A DNA stretch of 64,000 nt, taken from positions 124,057 through 188,056 of the forward strand of contig VCAZ01000130.1 in assembly GCA_005784505.1 (NCBI GenBank). The letters run 5' to 3'. The notes beneath the pieces were generated by a model. The model worked only from the letters and a program-made list of their open reading frames with translations. It was not told the origin of the DNA and made no database searches. Both the position numbers and the translations under genes were made by a program. This document shows, one piece after another, positions 1 through 11,204 of this stretch. Numbering within the stretch: the stretch's first letter is position 1; every line of letters begins with the position of its first letter. The DNA is from Bagarius yarrelli. Its lineage: Eukaryota; Chordata; Actinopteri; Siluriformes; Sisoridae.

Positions 1-1760
1 AACTTTCAATCAGGATCAGGCTCACCACAGCAAGAGACATGCACTGGTCAAGTAGCTAAGACCTTTATGGCATCGACAAAGACGGTCTCGTTGCTTATAT
101 ACTTGACCTTAGTGTGGCTTTCGACACCATAATCACGATATTCTCTCAAGATTAGAAAAATTAGTAGGAATTAAGGAACAGCTCTTGCGTGGTAGTCCTA
201 TTAACCGAGCGTACCAGTTTGTAGATTAAATGTGATTATTATGCGTGCTCCCTGTAAGTGGTGTTCCACAGGGCTCGGTTAGGCCCACTCTTGCTCTTTA
301 CATGCTGCCCTGGGAAACTAATTAGTAAGCATGATATCAGTTCCACTGTCGCTGAGGACACACAGTTATCGTCTCATCAAGGCTGATGTGAAGGCCAGTT
401 CCAATAATATTGAGCAAGGGTGAAGGAAGTAAGAGATGGATGACATTTCTCTTGATTAACACTGACAAGACGGGTTTGGTTTCTAGGAACACAGGTGAAA
501 CTAAAAGTCTTTCTGTTTCCAGCTTCAGTAAAAGATTGGGTGTGATTTAGACTCCAATCTCTCATTTGAAGCCCATGTCGACAATTTACAGGATAGTGTT
601 CTATCATCTCAGGAATATCGCAAATAGAACTTTTGTCACTTATGATGCCGAAAAATTAGTCTGCGTTATCACAGCCAGGGATGGAGACTGTAACGCCCTT
701 AATGTCTGGATGTTATCTAGGTGCTAATAAACTCAGTAGTCCGAACGCAGCAGCGAGAGTCTACTAAAAGAGTACGAGAAATCACACCAGTCCATCCACA
801 CTGCATGGCTCCCAGTGAGCCCCACATCGATTTAACATACTACTTTTAACTTTAAAGCTTAAATGGTCTTGCACCGCAGCGATTCTAGTGTCTTACGTTA
901 TGCCAACTTCGATAAAGATGCAGGCGCCGTCAATACCGCCATTATAAAACTACAGCGGGGGCAGAGCCTTTCTTACAGACCCAATGCTATGGAATAGCCT
1001 CACTATGTTGTTCGGGAATCAGACACAGTCTCAGTATTAGTCAAGTTAAAAACATACTTATAATCATGATGTTCCCTAGATAAAGGAGCAGATCTGGGGG
1101 ACTTTGGGTATTGAGTATTATGGTGATCTGGTATGTTGATGACGGTGTGATGTGAGAGAGGCTGGTGCTAAATATCAGGGAGCCAGGTTCCCTTGGTCTC
1201 TTTACTTATGCTGACCTAGTTGTTTGCCGGAGTCCTCTGACATCTACATTATCATTAATCAATCCAAAACCGTGTGATACATTGTATTGTTTCCTTCCTT
1301 TTGCCTTCCTTTTCCTCCTCTCTTTTCTATCTATCTCTCTCTCTCCTCTCTCTCTTCTCACTGTGGAGTTACATACCCACCCCGGTCCTGTGGGGAACCT
1401 CCAGCGGATGATGCTCACCAGGGCGATCTAGGACGACCACTTCCCCTAAAGACGTTCGGATGCTCGCTAAGGACTAATGATTATAGTTGTTACACACAAC
1501 ACAATGTAACCACATAAACCATTGCTACCTGTTTCACCCCTATGAGGATGGGTTCCATGTTGAGTCTGGTTCCTCTCAAGGTTTCTTCCTATCTCATCTA
1601 GGGAGTTTTTCCTTGCCACCGTCGCCCCCGGCTTGCTCATCAGGGACAAACTGATTTCTGTTTAATTCTGGTCTTAATTTCTTCAATTGTAACTGCTTGT
1701 TAAATCACCATTGTTTTTTCCTTTTATAAAAAAACTGAATTGCCTTGAATGAGAAAGAGC
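1..1760 (+). mobile_element. Decayed L2-type LINE (reverse transcriptase plus 3' tail)
   Basis: Conceptual translation with many frameshifts gives the order of a fish L2-like non-LTR reverse transcriptase: a finger segment at the window edge, a palm stretch reading LDLSVAFDTI near 100-135, a GVPQGS-like turn near 260-285, a decayed YADD region near 345-370, then the C-terminal stretch resembling WLPV and the LLWN-like segment up to about 1070. The following 1390-1750 holds the non-coding 3' tail typical of this family (a phrase resembling CTCTCAAGGTTTCTTCCT) and ends close to a TGAAT-type terminus. A pyrimidine-rich stretch sits at 1290-1370. No intact reading frame remains. The 5' end lies outside the window. 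Confidence 0.7.
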
Positions 1761-3215
1761 AAAAAAACTCCCACCAATTTATGCCGTTCATCAAGCATTC
1801 AAAGGTCCACAGAAGGGCAATCTGTCAGCAATAAATGGCCAAGCAAAGTAAAGATTCCTTGTACAGAGACATTACCAAGGACAATGCAAATGTATGTTCA
1901 ATCCTGCCCTTTATACCGGCGAATTCAGCCTCCTTTTGTTTTAACTAACAAAAATTCCCAGATTTTTCACCTTTTTGAGTGTAAATGTAAGTATTTTTTT
2001 TTCCCCCTATCCCCGAGTTACATGCCTTTGAAGGTGCAGTCTCCTCATAAAATGATTACCATTAAAACTAAAACTTGTAAGATAGTCTCCTAAAAATGAT
2101 TACCTAAAATAATATCTTTGTAAGATAGTATCCCTAAAATGTTTACATAAACTAATGATTTTGTAAGAAATCCATCCTTAAAAATGATTTACATTAAAAA
2201 CCGAATATTGACCTCTTGTTTGAAAAAAAACAACAGTTCTTATATAAAAACCGTCACCTCTGCACACTAACACAATCGAGGCTTGTTCAATTGGACTTTC
2301 TGCAATATTTTTCTACACAGCAATGCGGAGTTCTATTATTCTCTTTTTTGTGAGTGCATATGCTGTATATATTTTTAGTGCTAAGTAAAAAAAAAAATAA
2401 CCTATTTAGATTATTCTCTTAATATTCAGGTATTTGACCACAGCTACTACTTTTATAGTTTCGTGAGTTTATTATATTGAAAGATGACCAGTGGTACTCA
2501 ATAATTTCCTTTATCTCTAGCCCGCTTAACTACGAACCTAGAGAGTTAATCGACGAAGATGGCGTTCTCACTGCTGTCTAGTGGGGAATTCCGTGTTTTT
2601 TCTGGATAGTTCTTCCATCTACATACACAACGCACTCGCCTGTGCGTGTATTTCGCTCTCGAAGCTGTGATTAGGAACCAAAACTGACTGGTGATCCTCC
2701 GATCTCACTAACAGTGTGGGCCTCAGTCCGGTCAAACGGGTTCGTTGAGCCTCACCTCCACCACAGTCTCCCAGGCCATCCCGTGTTTTTCTCTGACGAT
2801 TCTCCAGTCTTTCCCCCTTCTCCTCCTATCTACACACGGCCGACGAGGTTGATGTATTTCACTCATTAGGTATGGCTTCCAATAAACCTGTTCCACTCTG
2901 TACCACTGTGTCTTGTTTTTCTGATTTGTATGACAAAGACTACTTTATTGTGCACACACATTCTATGATTAGTTAATTTTGGTAAACTTTGATAGCAAAA
3001 TCCGGTCTTTTCCTTTTCCTTCTCCACATCATATTAGCTCACTCTTATTCTTCTTTTAGTGCTAACCTAATATGTATATTTTATAATTAGCTATTTATTA
3101 GTCATTATCATACTCGGTCTATCTCCTGCACAAAGTATTTTTCAACAAGAGACTTAGGCCTTTGTTTGCCATGCAAAAAATGTAGTTCCTAAGTATGTGG
3201 GCCTATTCAATATCA
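1760..3215. other. Unassigned AT-rich stretch, possibly old LTR sequence
   Basis: No convincing gene is visible. The part from about 2520 to 2905 is less AT-rich and ends with an AATAAA signal (near 2881) followed by a T-rich stretch, which is how an LTR could end, but no second copy or target duplication was found. The short open frames here have no recognisable motifs. Confidence 0.25.
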
Positions 3216-3221
3216 TAAGAC

Positions 3222-3500
3222 AAATTAACCCTGTTACCTATAGGCTGGAACTTCTCCTATCCTACCGTATCTCCCTGTCATTTCACGTCTCTCTGCTGAA
3301 GCCATTTCATCCAGTACCCGAACCTCCAGCACCCATTGAAATGTTACGATGAACTTCTTGACTTCAGGCGGAGGAGGGGTCACCTGGAGTATCTCGGGAC
3401 TAAGAGGGGTATGGACGGGAAGAAAGATCATGGGTAAAAACCTGCGATATTCTTAATCCCACTCTGTTACAGGAGTATCATGCCGCTCACTCTGAACCTT
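3222..3500 (+). mobile_element. Ty3/gypsy-like integrase C-terminus and chromodomain relic
   Basis: Translation with frame changes gives QINPVTYRLELL, then SFHVSLLKPFHPVPEPP, then a decayed chromodomain with ERSW-like and final HAAH-like segments. This order (integrase tail, proline-rich linker, chromodomain) is that of fish gypsy-type retrotransposons that end in a chromodomain. The piece has stops and frameshifts and no adjoining integrase core, so it is a dead fragment. Confidence 0.6.
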
Positions 3501-4329
3501 TATATGTGTTTCACAGAATGTGCTTCCTGAAGAATTATGTCAGACTCACTGCTTTTACAAAATAAAAAACAGCTTTCCTCTTTACAGTAAACCCCTTACA
3601 TTTAATGATACAGAAACTCACTGTAACAGAAAAAGAGTTAAACTTAAATTCCATAAAACAACAACAACAACAGACAAGGATCTGAATCGGTTGCCCACTA
3701 GTTTCTCCTGGACAGTAGGTTAATGGTATTTTAAACAACAGATTTTATTTATCTTTACAAATATTTACCGATGGATCTAAGGAACTGTTTAGTCAAAAGG
3801 TTGAATATATTGTTTATATATTACGAAATTTAAAATACTGATTATTTAGAAAAAGCCTGATGATTTAACAGTCTACACTGCAAAGCTAACAGCTATGATA
3901 GGATTACAGTGAGTTAAACAAATAAAGTAGAAATCTGCTCAGACTCCGCTTTAAATAGCATAAAAGATCAGACAGAGAAGATTATTGGAAGTGTATAGAT
4001 CACTATACAGATTAAAAGGGGTTAAAATAAAGATGTATTTTGGTTCGATGGCAACACATGTTGGTGTCTCTGGCAATAAAATAGCAAATAAATATAAGCA
4101 ACAAATATAAGCAAAAGCAAAAAAGCTGCTAGAAAAGATTGTGGTGAATGACAGTACTGTGACAGATGTGATGGAGAATGTCGGTCATGTGTCTTTTAAA
4201 AAAAAAAAAAAAAAAAACCAGGTAAATACAGGATATATCATGATATTATTTAGTCAATTTAAGTATGAAGAGAAGAGTAAAGGTTTATTGAATATACCAG
4301 TGGTGTTCTGTAAAGTAACAGACGGGAGG

Positions 4330-4690
4330 GGGTCCATATTGCAGCAAATGGCTTTATTAACAAAGTAGCGAAATCCAGAAGAATAGTCAAACAGAAGCAG
4401 AGGTCATACACACAAAGAACCACTTAGTAAGTTGCTGGGTAAACAATACTTCACAAAGTGTTAGCAAAAATCTCTAGTTTATATAGCGCTCCAAACAGGA
4501 AGTAAACCTGGAAGTAGAACGTGACAGTCAGTACTCCGGCGACGGTGCCCTCTGATGGTTGGGAGATGGATTCCTTACATGTGCAGTCAGGGCCAGCAAG
4601 GCCTTCTCTGCTGGCGTAAACAATATCAGAAGCTGAGCTACAATCACAAATATAAATTCTTATATTTGTTTCATTAAATGGTATTAATTT
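4330..4690 (-). mobile_element. LTR-like fragment (gypsy type?)
   Basis: Read on the minus strand this segment has a TATA-like ATATAAA, then an AATAAA signal near its 3' end. The part around 4530-4570 matches, in reverse orientation, sequence at 55930-55975 just upstream of the gypsy relic there, and the part around 4595-4655 matches 41797-41862. No flanking duplication was found. A solo or partial LTR is the simplest reading. Confidence 0.35.
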
Positions 4691-5132
4691 ATTTCCAACA
4701 GTTTATTCTTTTCATGTCATAGCGTTTCTCTTGGCTGCACTGCTTCCAGTATGTGTATGTTAATGTTAGATTTTTTGTCCAATCAGTTTTCAGTTTCTAT
4801 GTGCTGTCATATTAATCTAATCTGCCAAAGCTTTCAAAATCAGTAGTGCTGGTCAATGTAACTTAATCTATATAAGCGGTGACAAATTGCTAATTGGTTA
4901 ACATTATTAAAGACTGTTTCTTTAACCAACCAATTTTTAAATCGGCCAAATGGGGCCTGGTAGCTGGCATATAATGACGTCAGCATTTTTGCGTCCTCTG
5001 ATTGTTTGATCCTGTTATACAGCCCACTTCGACTACCGAAACGCGCCTGTACAGTTGAATTAGAATTTTTACGCCCACAAGAAATTGACTTGGTTTTGGA
5101 CATACCTGAAAAATCCGTTTTCAAGGCAGACT

Positions 5133-5475
5133 CATTCATTCATTTTCTATACCCACTTATTCCCTAATTCAGGGTCACAGGGATCAGCTGGAGCCCTCTG
5201 TAAGGGCGAAGGGCAGGAGGGGTGTACACCCTGGACAGGTTGCCAGTCCATCGCAGGGCCACACATACTCACTCCTATGGGCAATTTAGAATCACCAATC
5301 AACCTAACATACATGTTTTTGGACTGTGGGAGGAAACCGGAGTACCCGGAGTAAACTCACTCAAGCATGGGGAGAACATGCAAACTCCACACAGAAAGAC
5401 CCCCTGGCCGGGAATCGAACCCGGGAATCCTGGCTGTGAGGCAACAGTGCTAACCACTAAGCCACCGTGCTGCCC
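5133..5475 (-). mobile_element. tRNA-derived SINE with perfect 13-bp target duplication
   Basis: On the minus strand the element opens with a tRNA-like head (GGGCAGCACGGTGGCTTAG, then a B-box GGTTCGATTCC) and continues through the conserved body of a common fish SINE. It ends in a CATT repeat. The 13-bp sequence TTCAAGGCAGACT lies on both sides (5120-5132 and 5476-5488), an exact target-site duplication. Both ends therefore look intact and the insertion is fairly young. Confidence 0.9.
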
Positions 5476-5619
5476 TTCAAGGCAGACTTTTCTGGAAAAA
5501 AGGGAAGTTTGGCTAATTTCAAAGATAACTAGCTTGTCTCAGCCCGGGAAAGAGTGCCGATGAGCAGTAACGCTATGGCCACTCCTGATCCAAAATGGTG
5601 CTAGCTATGTTCTTAGCCC

Positions 5620-6303
5620 AACCAAAAACAGAACATGGACACCAGAGATATTGGTGTTCATGTATACGACCACCAGACGCTTTTTAAGTATAATAATGCA
5701 GCAACCTACCTGCATGATGATGTCCAAAACAAACTTCATGACTTTGGCTTGCTACGAGGACCAGACCCCCAACCCTTGGCGCCAAATGATGCCAAGAGCC
5801 GGGAGAAAGGGACATTGGAAGAAGTGCGCGAGAAAGCAAAAGCACGGAAAGTGGGCAGGTGTCCGTGCTAGGCTCAAAACAAACCCCAGCCAGCCGGCAC
5901 TACCATCCATACTACTTTCCAATGTTTGCTCCCTGGACAATAAACTGGACTATAACCGACTACAGCAGACAAATTTTACCAACATGTGGACTTTGCGACG
6001 ATAGGGAAAAAAGCTGGATCTCATCTCAGACACTCAGACCACATCTCTGTCATGCTAATTCCAGGATTCAGACCGCTCGTCAGATGCTTTAAACCAGTTT
6101 TAAAGCAGGTGAGAACCAGGCCAACATTGGCAAGTGCATTGATGACGTGACTTTCAAAACCATCACAACACGCTTTAATCACAAACCATGGATGACCACA
6201 GAGGTACATGGAGTCCAGGGACTCCGCCTTCAGGGCAAAGGACAAGACGGCCTTAAAAACAGCCAGGGCCAAACTGTCTAGAGCATCAGAGAGGCAAAGC
6301 ACG
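5620..6303 (+). mobile_element. CR1/Rex1-like LINE, ORF2 endonuclease/linker fragment
   Basis: Broken frames give RRGR-like basic sequence, ALPSILLSNVCSLDNKLD near 5900-5950 (the start of an endonuclease domain), a SDHISVMLIPGFRPL stretch near 6036-6080, and SRDSAFRAKDKTALKTARAKLSRA at 6211-6280 in pieces. This is the order found in a fish LINE group related to CR1/Rex1; the clade name is from memory. It stops abruptly where minus-strand RTE sequence begins, and a 3' part in the same orientation resumes near 9307. Confidence 0.6.
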
Positions 6304-9300
6304 CATATTCTTCTCCTTTCGGCTGTTCCCTTTTTAGTGGTCGCCACAGCGAATCATCTGTCTCCACCTAACCCTATTCTCTACATCCTCTTTACTCACA
6401 CCCATTAACTTCATTTTGCATCCATATACCTCCTCTTTGGTCTTCCTCTCTGCCTTCTCCCTGGTAGCTTCATTTCTAAAATCCTCCTACTAATATATTC
6501 ACTATCCCTTGTCTGTACATTGTCCAAACCACCACAATCTGGCTTTTCTGACTTTTTCCTATCTAATATGAGCCATCCCCCTGATGAACTTATTCCTAAT
6601 CCTGTCTAACCTTGTCACACCCAAAGAAAACCTCAACACCTTCAGCTCTGCTACTTCCAGCTCTGCTACCTGTTTCTTCCTCAGCGCCACGGACTCTAAA
6701 CCATATGTCATAGCTGGTCCCACCACAGACTTGTGCACCTTCCCCTTGATTTTAGCTGATATTGTCCTGTCACACAACACTATTGATACATTTCGTCACA
6801 TATTTCAACCTTCCTGTACTCGCCTCTTTACTTCTTTTACACACTCTCCATTGCTCTGGACTGTCGACCCCAAGTACTTGAACTCCTGTACCTTTTTCAT
6901 CTTTTCACCATGTAATCTCACTGTTCCCCTTCCCTTCATTTCATTCAAACACATGTACTCTGTCTTGTTATGACTGAATTTCATTCCTTTTCTCTCCAGA
7001 ACAAACCTCCACCTCTCCAGGCTTTCCTCCACCTGCTCCCTGCTCTCACTACAGATCACAATGTCATCACAAACATCATTGTCCAAGGAGACTCCTGCCT
7101 TACCTTGTCTGTCAACCAATTTATCACCACAGCAAGAAGGGGCTCAGAGCTGATCCCTGATTCACCTCCACTTTGCACTCCTCTGTCTGATCTACTTCAC
7201 AACTCACCACTGCCCTGCTTCTCCCATACATAACTTGCACCACCCTGACATACCTCTCTGCTATTCCTGACTTTCTCATACAATACCACAGCAGTTTCTT
7301 GGTACCCTGTCATATGCTTTCTCCAGGTCTACAAAAACACAATGCAGCTCCCTACGACCATCTCTGTACTTCTCCATCAGCAGTCACAAAGCAAGATTGC
7401 ATCTGTAGTGCTCTTTCTGGGCATAAAGCCATACTGCTGGTCACAGATATCTACTACCCTTCTTAACCTAGCTTCCACTACTCTTTCCCATACCTTCATT
7501 GTATGACTCATCAACCTTATGCCTCTGTAGTTGTTGCAACTCTGCACATCACCCTTTTTTTTAAAGATAGGCACTGTTGTAAATTACCCGACGAAAACCA
7601 GTAGAAGGCGAGGAGACTTGGAAGTATGTTGCAAGAATATTTTTATTGAAGATTTAGAACATACTGCAAGCATTTCCGGGGTCATCAACGTCTCACTTGA
7701 CAAAAGACAAACCTCTGGTTCTTATACACATTTTGGAGGCTGTCCTATCAAGTTATGCTAATGTGAAGCTTTAGATCTTTTGTTAAGACTTTAGACTTGT
7801 CGACTTTGTCACCTATTTCAGACTTCCCAGCTTTGCCACCCAATCCAGACTTTCCGACTTCCCTTTGTTAACAGAGTTACTTTGATGTGTTGTGATCGAG
7901 ATCATGTTAACACAATTTGCTTGTCAAATGCTTACCCAAAAAATATGTTTTCCCACAGCACCATAACACTCCTCCATTCCTCAGACATCTTCTCACTCAC
8001 TAAAATCCTGTTAACCAATCTAGTAAGAAATTCCACTGCTGCCTCTCCTAGACATTTCCACACCTTCACCGGTATCTTCAGCCTTTCCTCTTTTCATCCT
8101 TTTTAAAGCCATCCTAACTTTGCATGTACTAATATTTTGAACTTCCTGCTCCACATTGTTTACCTCTTCTATCAACACTTCAAAGGTACTCCTTCCATCT
8201 TCTCTATACACTCTCCTCACTTTCCATCTCGATCCTTATGCTGTACATCCTTCCCATCTCAATCCCTCTGCCTTGCTAACTTGTACAAGTCCTTCTCTCC
8301 TTCTCTAGTGTCTAACCTAGTGTACAACTCATCATATGCCTTCTGCTTGGGCTTAGCCCTCGTCACTCTGTGCCGCAAATCCTTGTATTCCTGTCTACTT
8401 TCCTTAGTCCTTTACATGTCCCACTTTTTCTTGGCTAACCTCTTCCTCTGTATACTATCCTGAACTTCCTCATTCCAACACCAAGCCTCATTATCTTTTG
8501 TCCTCCTTTCATATGACACACCTAGAATCTAGAAACACTTCTTCTTCCAAACCAAGATCGTCATCTTGCACACCACCATCCTATGCTGTCTGGCTACACT
8601 CTCTCCTAACACAACTGTACAGTCACTAATCTCTTTCAGAGTGCTTTGTCTACATAAGATGTAATCTACCTGTGTGCTCCTTCTTCCGCTCTTATAAGTC
8701 ACTAAATGCTTCTCTCTCTTCTCGAAAAAAGTATTTACCACAGCCATCTCCATCTTCTTAACAAAGTCTACTATCATCTTTCCCTCACTGTTCCTTTTCC
8801 TGACTCCAAACCTGCCCAACACTTCCTCATCACCTCTGTTCCCCTCACCAACATGTCCATTAAAGTCTGCGCCTATCACTACTCTCTCTCCTTTGGGAAA
8901 ACTCACCATTACCTCATTTAACTCACGCCAGAACCTCTCTTTCTCTTCTAACTCACACCCTATTTTTGACTAATCACCCTGTCTGACAATCTTATCACCT
9001 TCAGAACATTCTTCATAAACTCCTCTTTCAGGATCACCCCTACCCCATTTCTCTTCCTATCCACACCATGATATAACAAAATCCCGGTCCAGTACTACCT
9101 TGCTACCCCTCCACCTGGTCTCCTGTATACACAATATATCTACCTTCCTTCTCTTCATCATATCAACCAGCTCTCTACCTTTTCCTGTCGTTGTCCCAAC
9201 ATTCAGTGTCCCTATTCTCAATCCTGGGTTAGGGTTACACTCTTGCCTTTCCTTCTCTCTTTCTGTCTATTTATGCATCCTCCTTCTCTCGTCCTTTGAC

Positions 9301-9306
9301 CAACAG
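6304..9306 (-). mobile_element. RTE-clade LINE, copy A
   Basis: On the minus strand, from right to left: the endonuclease start (REL VDMMKRRKVD-like, near 9190), an endonuclease block with GADFNGHVGEGN (8870-8830) and TQVDYILCR (8680-8650), linker, reverse-transcriptase segments SCNNYRGIRLMSHTMKVWER (7545-7485), DDIVICSESREQVEE (7080-7030), and the C-terminal SLGVTRLDRIRNKFIRG (6640-6590), then the 3' UTR. The catalytic frame is broken several times and the middle is shortened. A solo LTR is nested at 7575-7957. The element probably interrupts or abuts a CR1-like LINE, parts of which lie on both sides. Confidence 0.8.
7575..7957. mobile_element. Solo LTR nested in RTE copy A
   Basis: The 383-bp insert begins TG and ends CA and is flanked by the 4-bp duplication GCAC (7571-7574 and 7958-7961). 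The interrupted RTE sequence is recognisable on both sides, and another RTE copy at about 31145-31160 has uninterrupted sequence at the same place. No coding sequence is inside. This is the signature of an LTR retrotransposon reduced to one LTR by recombination. Confidence 0.75.
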
Positions 9307-9790
9307 ATAGTTGTTGACTTCAGAAAACCTCAGAAAACCATTCTCTGCTGAACAACGATGGATCCTTGGTAAAGATCGTTAAGAGCACCAAATTTATCGG
9401 TGTTCACCTGGCGGAGAACCTCATCTGGTCACTTAACACCAGCACCCATTAGTAAAAAAAGCACAGCAACGGCTCTACTTCCTGCAGAGTTTTAAGAAAG
9501 CCTATTTCCACCCCCCATCCTGACCGTGTTCTACAGAGCGACCATTAGGAGCATTCTAAGCAGCTGCATCAGTGCCTGGACATCTACACCACACGCTGCA
9601 TCCGCCAGGCCAAGAGCATTATTTGCATTGTCTGTCTTGCACTGTTTGCACCAGGTTGCACAAATGCACTTTATGTTGCGGAGACAATTTATTCTTAGTT
9701 TGGAGAAACGTTGTTTCATTTCACTGTGTACTGCATCTGCTATATATGGTTGAAATGACAATAAAGCTTCCTAAACTTGACCTTGAACTA
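9307..9790 (+). mobile_element. CR1/Rex1-like LINE 3' fragment
   Basis: Frames give VVDFRKPQ, then a KFIGVHLAENLIWS segment, KKAQQRLYFLQSF and LTVFYRATIRSILSSCISAW, the conserved C-terminal part of a fish LINE reverse transcriptase. The 3' UTR from 9600 ends GGTTGAAATGACAATAAAGC, the same tail as the copy ending near 28235. Premature stops are present. Confidence 0.7.
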
Positions 9791-10361
9791 AATGTATCAT
9801 ATATTTTATTCATATTTTTATCCTTAGTTTTTGTCATGTTATATAAATATTAATTCTAACAGTTACTAACATTCTAACAGCAACATTAACAGTTGCAGTT
9901 GTAGTGTAGATGTCTGGAGTCTTAACTGCTTTTCGTTCTTCAATAAAAATGTTTTTTATCCTAAATACGCGAAATGTCTCTCTCTCTCTGTAAAGTCATG
10001 ACGTGTTATAATGGGTTTTTGTATAGTATTAATGGTTTTTAGAATTGAGACATGAAAGTGGTGATATTAAGAGGTGTCAGTCAAGTAAGTACACACTGAA
10101 GGCACAGGTACCAAATGCACCGCTCAACACTGGAATATACAGATATATATATAAAGTATATCCACCCCATCCACCCCTACACTATCCAATCAGGAGCAAG
10201 AAGGCAAGAAGAGCAAAGTGTGAATGTTAGATGAGATGAGATGTGTTAACACAAGAATGCGCTCTGATTTCTTAACAGATTGGAAATGAGTTTGAATTAT
10301 TTACACCAGCTTTATTATTATTTTTCCAAAAAAAATTTAGACTCACCACCTATGAACATCC

Positions 10362-10437
10362 AGTACAGTAGGTGGCGATAATGCTCTTACAGGGTTCGTC
10401 GTTATTAAACAAGAAGAAGAAGAAGAAGAAGAAAAAG
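10362..10437 (+). promoter_or_regulatory. Orphan copy of the CTCF-like/AAG promoter motif
   Basis: The sequence CAGTAGGTGGCGATAATGC is followed about 25 bases later by an (AAG)n run. The same arrangement and orientation lies just upstream of MTRFR (minus strand) and, less well conserved, of RILPL2. The core resembles a CTCF site (CCASYAGRKGGC). Sixty-odd bases downstream is an ATG (10500) followed by a short open stretch and a GTGAGT donor at 10537. This suggests a transcription start and small first exon on the plus strand; the gene it would serve is unknown. Confidence 0.4.
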
Positions 10438-10684
10438 GTGGTTCACGTTCTAACACATCACAAAAGAAAGTTGACTTCGTTTATTCTCTAATTTATTTTA
10501 TGGAATCTAACCAGACAGATTTTACACTTAAATTCGGTGAGTGGCCACATTATGGTACGACTTATATATAGTTAAAATATGTTTGCACACTGAGGTCCGA
10601 CATTTTCGTATGCGTTTTCTTGTATTTGTTATCCTAAAAATTGGTTAGTGGCTTCGAACGCCAATATCTATAAACCAAATGATT

Positions 10685-10806
10685 GACATTTGCAGCATTT
10701 GGCAGACGTCCTTATCCAGAGCGACTTAAATTTATACAACTGAGCAGTTGAATCAAACCCACAATCTTCAGGTTGGTAGTCCTTAACCGTGAGCCGCAAC
10801 TTCCCT
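10685..10806 (-). mobile_element. tRNA-derived SINE, partial
   Basis: Minus-strand copy of the fish SINE whose tail reads CTCTGGATAAGG and GCCAAATGC. The head is recognisable as GGGAAGTTGCGGCTCACGG. The middle is shortened compared with the copies at 36413-36595 and 44945-45125. Confidence 0.7.
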
Positions 10807-11085
10807 TAAAGATAATGATCATAAACAGAGACTGACACACACAGCTTTATGTATTGTTCAGTGTTTCAGCAGATGTTGGTTTGATTCGTCTGGTTATTCA
10901 AATGAGTTCGTCCAATTATCAGTGTTGTAGATATACGGGAGTTTATAGATTATGCGAAGCTGACGCCACGTCGCATTGAATTCTGGGCAATCTTGTTGGC
11001 AAACAACACATGGGTTCTGTGTGTTGTGTCGAAGTCTGTTCCCCCTATTTTTAGTGTTTCGCATAGCGCCCTCTACGCAAACAGC

Positions 11086-11158
11086 GTACCGAGCGCTGTG
11101 TTAAACGTGAGTACCGAGCGCTGTGTTGAACGTTTTAGCGGCTGTGTTGAACGTGAAT
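11086..11158. repeat. Short tandem repeat, about 25 bp units
   Basis: GTACCGAGCGCTGTGTT(A/G)AACG occurs at 11086 and 11111, and a shortened third copy (GCGGCTGTGTTGAACGTG) follows near 11138. It lies between a GTTCCCCCTATTTTTAG stretch (near 11039) and the hairpin array. Confidence 0.7.
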
Positions 11159-11204
11159 AGAAATGCTATATTATGAGTTTAAATAAAAATACAATTTTAG
11201 GCAA

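Noticed and set aside
1165..1431. 88-codon open frame rich in Leu/Ser, looking like a membrane protein
   Set aside because: It comes from a CT-rich low-complexity tract in the tail of the L2-type LINE.
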